Origin: Nitrospirota bacterium
GTDB taxonomy: Bacteria; Nitrospirota; Thermodesulfovibrionia; SZUA-242
DNA length: 55,989 nt
Assembly: GCA_016212095.1 (NCBI GenBank)
Contig: JACRHH010000023.1
Location: 1-55,989 of the forward strand
Direction of reading: 5' to 3'
The notes beneath the pieces were generated by a model. It saw only the letters and a list, made by a program, of their open reading frames with translations, did not search any database and was not told the DNA's origin. Each line of letters opens with the position of its first letter. Position 1 is the stretch's first letter. This document shows positions 50,769-55,989 of the stretch, piece after piece. A program made the translations under genes and the position numbers.

Positions 50769-51656
50769 ATGAATGCCATGTCGAAAAAAACCGTCACGAA
50801 GGCCGTGTTTCCCGCCGCCGGGCTGGGCACGCGTTTTCTTCCAGCCACAAAAGCGTCTCCGAAGGAGATGCTGCCGATTGTTGACAAGCCGCAGATAGAG
50901 TACGCCGTCGAGGAGGCCGTGCGCTGCGGCATCCGCGACTACATAATAATAACCGGCAAGAACAAGCGGGCCATAGAGGATCATTTCGATTTCGTGCATG
51001 AACTGGAAGACAACCTGAAAAGCAAGGGCAAGCAGTCGCTTCTTGAGCAGGTGAACAGGTTCAGCCACCACAGCTTCGCATATATTCGTCAGGGCCGACC
51101 GCTTGGGCTTGGCCACGCGATACTCTGCGCCAAGCCATGCGTGAACGACGAGACCTTCGCCGTGCTTTTAAGCGACGACGTGATCGATCCGGCTTACAAC
51201 CTGCTTCGAGAGATGATCGAACATTATGAACGGCTGCAATCGCCGATACTCGCGCTGATGGAGGTTTCCCCGGAGGATACCGACAAGTACGGCATAGTAA
51301 AGGCCGAACCCGCCGGAGACGGCCTGTACCGCATTGTCGATCTGGTGGAGAAGCCGAAGGCCGGAACAGCTCCTTCGAATCTGGCGATAATAGGCCGCTA
51401 CATCCTCACGTCCGACATTTTCGAGCATCTTGAAGGGCTGACGCCAAGTTCCGGCGGTGAAATACAGCTTACAGACGGAATCCGCAGTCTGCTTTCAACC
51501 CGACAGGTTTACGGATGCATCGTCAGGGGAACCCGTTACGACGCGGGCGACAAGCTCGGATTTCTAAAAGCAACTGTTGAACTCGCGCTGAAAGACAGCG
51601 CTTTGAAGAAACCTTTTCGAAAGTATCTGATAGAATTGACGGAGAGAATACGATGA
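50769..51656 (+). CDS. galU: UTP-glucose-1-phosphate uridylyltransferase
   Basis: A 295-aa nucleotidyltransferase making UDP-glucose from UTP and glucose-1-phosphate for surface polysaccharides. It has VFPAAGLGTRFLPATKASPK with the nucleotide-binding loop, EMLPIVDKPQIEYAVEEAVR, GLGHAILCAKP, LLSDDVIDP, LVEKPKAGTAPSNLAIIGRY and VRGTRYDAGDKLGFLKA. ATG 50769 is supported by GGAGGGG about 10 nt upstream; ATG 50778 is possible, and a TATAAT at 50765-50770 could give a leaderless form from it. It overlaps hsp20 by 4 bp. Confidence 0.94.
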   Translation: MNAMSKKTVTKAVFPAAGLGTRFLPATKASPKEMLPIVDKPQIEYAVEEAVRCGIRDYIIITGKNKRAIEDHFDFVHELEDNLKSKGKQSLLEQVNRFSHHSFAYIRQGRPLGLGHAILCAKPCVNDETFAVLLSDDVIDPAYNLLREMIEHYERLQSPILALMEVSPEDTDKYGIVKAEPAGDGLYRIVDLVEKPKAGTAPSNLAIIGRYILTSDIFEHLEGLTPSSGGEIQLTDGIRSLLSTRQVYGCIVRGTRYDAGDKLGFLKATVELALKDSALKKPFRKYLIELTERIR

Positions 51657-52036
51657 GCAGGCTTGAACTCGACATGATAGGGCTGGGAGAGCACGACAGC
51701 GAGGAGCAGGGGTATCCTCCGCTCGATCTTTTCGAAACATCGTCCGAAATCATTATTGAAATCGATCTGCCTGGCATTTCAGCCGACGACATATCGGTTC
51801 AGTTCATAGAAGGCACATTGATACTTGAAGGGCGAAAGCGCAAGGAAATGTCCGAAAACCGTGTGCGCTTCCTGTGCATGGAGCGGGTGTTCGACCGCTT
51901 CAGGCGAGTGCTGCGCGTTCCGGTTCCGGTTGACGCGGGAAGCGCGAACGCTTCGCTCGAAAACGGCGTGTTGACCGTCACCTTTACAAAGGTAAGCGAG
52001 AAGCGGGGCAGGCCGATTACCATCCGTGTGCGATAG
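51653..52036 (+). CDS. Small heat-shock protein (Hsp20/alpha-crystallin)
   Basis: A 127-aa Hsp20. The alpha-crystallin domain runs from PPLDLFETSSEIIIEIDLPG through ISVQFIEGTLILEGRKRKEM and FDRFRRVLRVPVPVDAGSAN to the family signature SLENGVLTVTFTK. The C-terminal ITIRVR supplies the IxI-type anchoring motif for oligomers. It holds unfolding proteins for refolding or disposal. Its start overlaps galU by 4 bp, and Lon protease follows, a sensible quality-control grouping. Confidence 0.93.
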   Translation: MSRLELDMIGLGEHDSEEQGYPPLDLFETSSEIIIEIDLPGISADDISVQFIEGTLILEGRKRKEMSENRVRFLCMERVFDRFRRVLRVPVPVDAGSANASLENGVLTVTFTKVSEKRGRPITIRVR

Positions 52037-52147
52037 CACGCGGTTGGCAAAATCTCCCGTGTGCGGTAGCGCGGGAAAGCGGAAACGGGTATAATGCCGG
52101 TTTTGATGCGTTCAAGACGAAAATAAGAGGAAAAAAGGATATAAACG

Positions 52148-54558
<2,411 letters not shown>

Positions 54559-54562
<4 letters not shown>

Positions 54563-55554
54563 CGGTCGAGGCCGCCGGAGAGTCCGCGCTTGTCGGACTC
54601 ATCCGGCGCGTTCAGGGCGAATCCGGCCCGACTGTAATCAAGGGCATTGGCGATGACGCCGCAGTTTACGCGCCGCCGGAAGGCGTCTCGCTCGCAAGCG
54701 CCGACATGCTGATCGAAGGCGTTCATTTCGATCCCGCAACCACAACCCCGTTTCAACTCGGCTATAAATGCGTCACGGTTAACCTCAGCGACATCCGCGC
54801 CATGGCCGGAGTGCCGCGTTACATTCTGGTGTCGTCCGCCATTCCCGGCGGCATGGACGTTGCCGATCTGGAGGAAATATTCACCGGCATGAAGGCGGCA
54901 TGTTCGAAATACGGCGTTGACATCATAGGCGGCGACACATGCCGCTCGCCGCATGGCCTGACGATTTCAGTCACGGTTATCGGCGACGCACACGCGCCTG
55001 TGTATAGAAGCGGGGCGCGGCCCGGCGACGCCCTTTTTCTAAGCGGCCCGACAGGGGATTCTGCGCTCGGCCTCGAAATCCTCAAACGCGTCGGAAAGCG
55101 CATGAACCTGGATTGTCCTGAATCGCTCGGCCTGCCGCCTGAAATATCCGGTTCGGAGCTTAGCATCGAAGCGGCACGAGCACTTCGACGTCATCTCATG
55201 CCGGAGCCGGTGATGCGCGATTTTCACGGCGCAACCGCGATGATCGACATCAGCGACGGCCTTCTGCTCGACCTTTCGCGCCTCTGCGCCGAAAGCGGCG
55301 TCGGAGCGGTTGTGAATATGGAATCGATTCGGCTTTCCCCGCAGCTCAATAAACTCGCGCCGCTTCTCGGCCTCGACGCGCTGACACTCGCGCTTTCGGG
55401 CGGCGAAGACTATGAGTTGCTGTTTGCCGCACCGGCTGACGCCGAATTCAACGGAGCGGTCAGAATCGGCAGGATTGTTGAAAAACCGGGAATATTCTCC
55501 GACGATGAATGCAGGCAGATGGTGCAACCCGCCGGATACGACCATTTCGCATGA
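54559..55554 (+). CDS. thiL: Thiamine-monophosphate kinase
   Basis: A 331-aa ATP-dependent kinase that makes thiamine diphosphate. Family features: GIGDDAAVY (metal/ATP), [82 protein letters not shown] and [14 protein letters not shown]. Full length. The ATG overlaps the lon stop by 4 bp. The product is the cofactor of Dxs, coded elsewhere in this window, though there is no sign of linked control. Confidence 0.94.
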
Positions 55555-55989
55555 TTCGCCTACGCAGCCAGTGATCAAACTCCACGGCGTCGTTGTATTT
55601 CATTCCGACGCCAAAGCAGTTCATCCATCCGCGATTGTCACTCGCCGCTTGTCGACGAGTATTGATGATTTACAGGCGGATAGACAGATACCGGTATTGC
55701 ATGGAAACTCCCCAACTGCGTCCGGTAAGGCGGCGCAGCCGGGTTTTGAATCCATTGACGGGCTTGGCCGGTGGCGGTCAGCCGGTTTCATCATGAGTTG
55801 CCGCCTGTTTCGTGTCTTCCTTTCAGACTCGTATCCGCCGGCAGCCAGCAAATACGCCGGGTTCTTGTTAATCCGGGCGAACCCCTTCCGGTTTCCTCTC
55901 ATGAATAGCCAGCCGCAAGGCGGACAGACCTCCCCGGATAAGAACGTGAACTTTCCGTGCGCAAACGCCGCATTTACCCTGTCTCCCGA
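55555..55989. other. Unassigned tail after thiL
   Basis: A plus-strand frame from GTG 55571 stays open to the window edge (139 codons), and a minus-strand frame is open over 55621-55902. Neither product resembles a known protein, and the inferred peptides are of low complexity in composition (rich in Pro, Ser, Arg). The minus-strand text near 55930-55965 recalls conserved parts of group II intron RNAs, but I cannot identify domain V or a maturase. No tRNA is seen. Confidence 0.3.

Noticed and set aside
50765-50770. TATAAT overlapping the galU start as proof of a leaderless galU
   Set aside because: A GGAGGGG ribosome site fits ATG 50769 and no -35 matches, so galU was not counted among the leaderless cases.

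Overview
This window is a 56-kb piece of a moderately high-GC bacterial chromosome. It combines Wood-Ljungdahl corrinoid genes (acsE-acsD-acsC), a complete 14-gene nuoA-N operon, several lipoproteins, a TypA/LepA pair and a HesB-type selenoprotein. That points to an anaerobic or microaerophilic Gram-negative bacterium of the Desulfobacterota/Nitrospirota/candidate-phylum grade; the sequence alone does not fix the lineage.

Layout. 1-3.4 kb: start of a pilB/gspE-type ATPase (leaving to the left), a NagA-like deacetylase reduced to its barrel, an FKBP lipoprotein, a probable small RNA and a lytic-transglycosylase lipoprotein. 3.4-6.8 kb: acs corrinoid operon. 6.85-9.02 kb: an intact IS1-family element with 20-bp inverted repeats, an 8-bp target duplication and three passenger genes. 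9.0-11.0 kb: a toxin-antitoxin island (UPF0175, vapBC, phd-parE) whose modules are separated by attC-like inverted repeats and differ in base composition. 11.1-19.3 kb: housekeeping block glk(ROK)-lepA, xseB-ispA-dxs, typA, fmdB. 19.4-25.6 kb: hybrid sensor kinase, class II histone-deacetylase homologue, DUF1573 lipoprotein, HesB selenoprotein, and a two-component pair that sits at the 3' end of the nuo operon. 25.6-39.9 kb: nuoA to nuoN on the minus strand, tightly coupled. 40.0-48.2 kb: accessory zone with a decayed DUF4143 ATPase, a broken secreted-protein gene, a secreted protein of unknown family, a 1.4-kresidue SNF2 helicase and a Fic protein; two segments of about 1.5 kb here lie between direct repeats. 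48.3-55.6 kb: ppnP, a YkgJ-type protein, an RF-like GGQ protein, a MinD-like ATPase, then galU-hsp20-lon-thiL.

Together the core genes describe energy conservation (complex I with an adjacent sensor pair), one-carbon/acetyl-CoA chemistry (methyl transfer onto a corrinoid Fe-S protein), isoprenoid precursor supply and protein quality control. The catalytic CODH/ACS subunits, the selenocysteine machinery and the rest of the pilus genes must lie elsewhere.

The most unusual signal is in the start sites. At ten first-in-transcript genes a -10 hexamer, usually with a matching -35, lies so close to the start codon that the mRNA would begin 0-6 nt before it, and no Shine-Dalgarno is present. Acquired genes (TA modules, IS passenger, secreted protein) instead carry strong Shine-Dalgarno sequences. 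Other leads are the in-frame UGA of the HesB gene with a hairpin behind it, a compact RNA with an anti-Shine-Dalgarno loop, and the repeat-bounded accessory segments.
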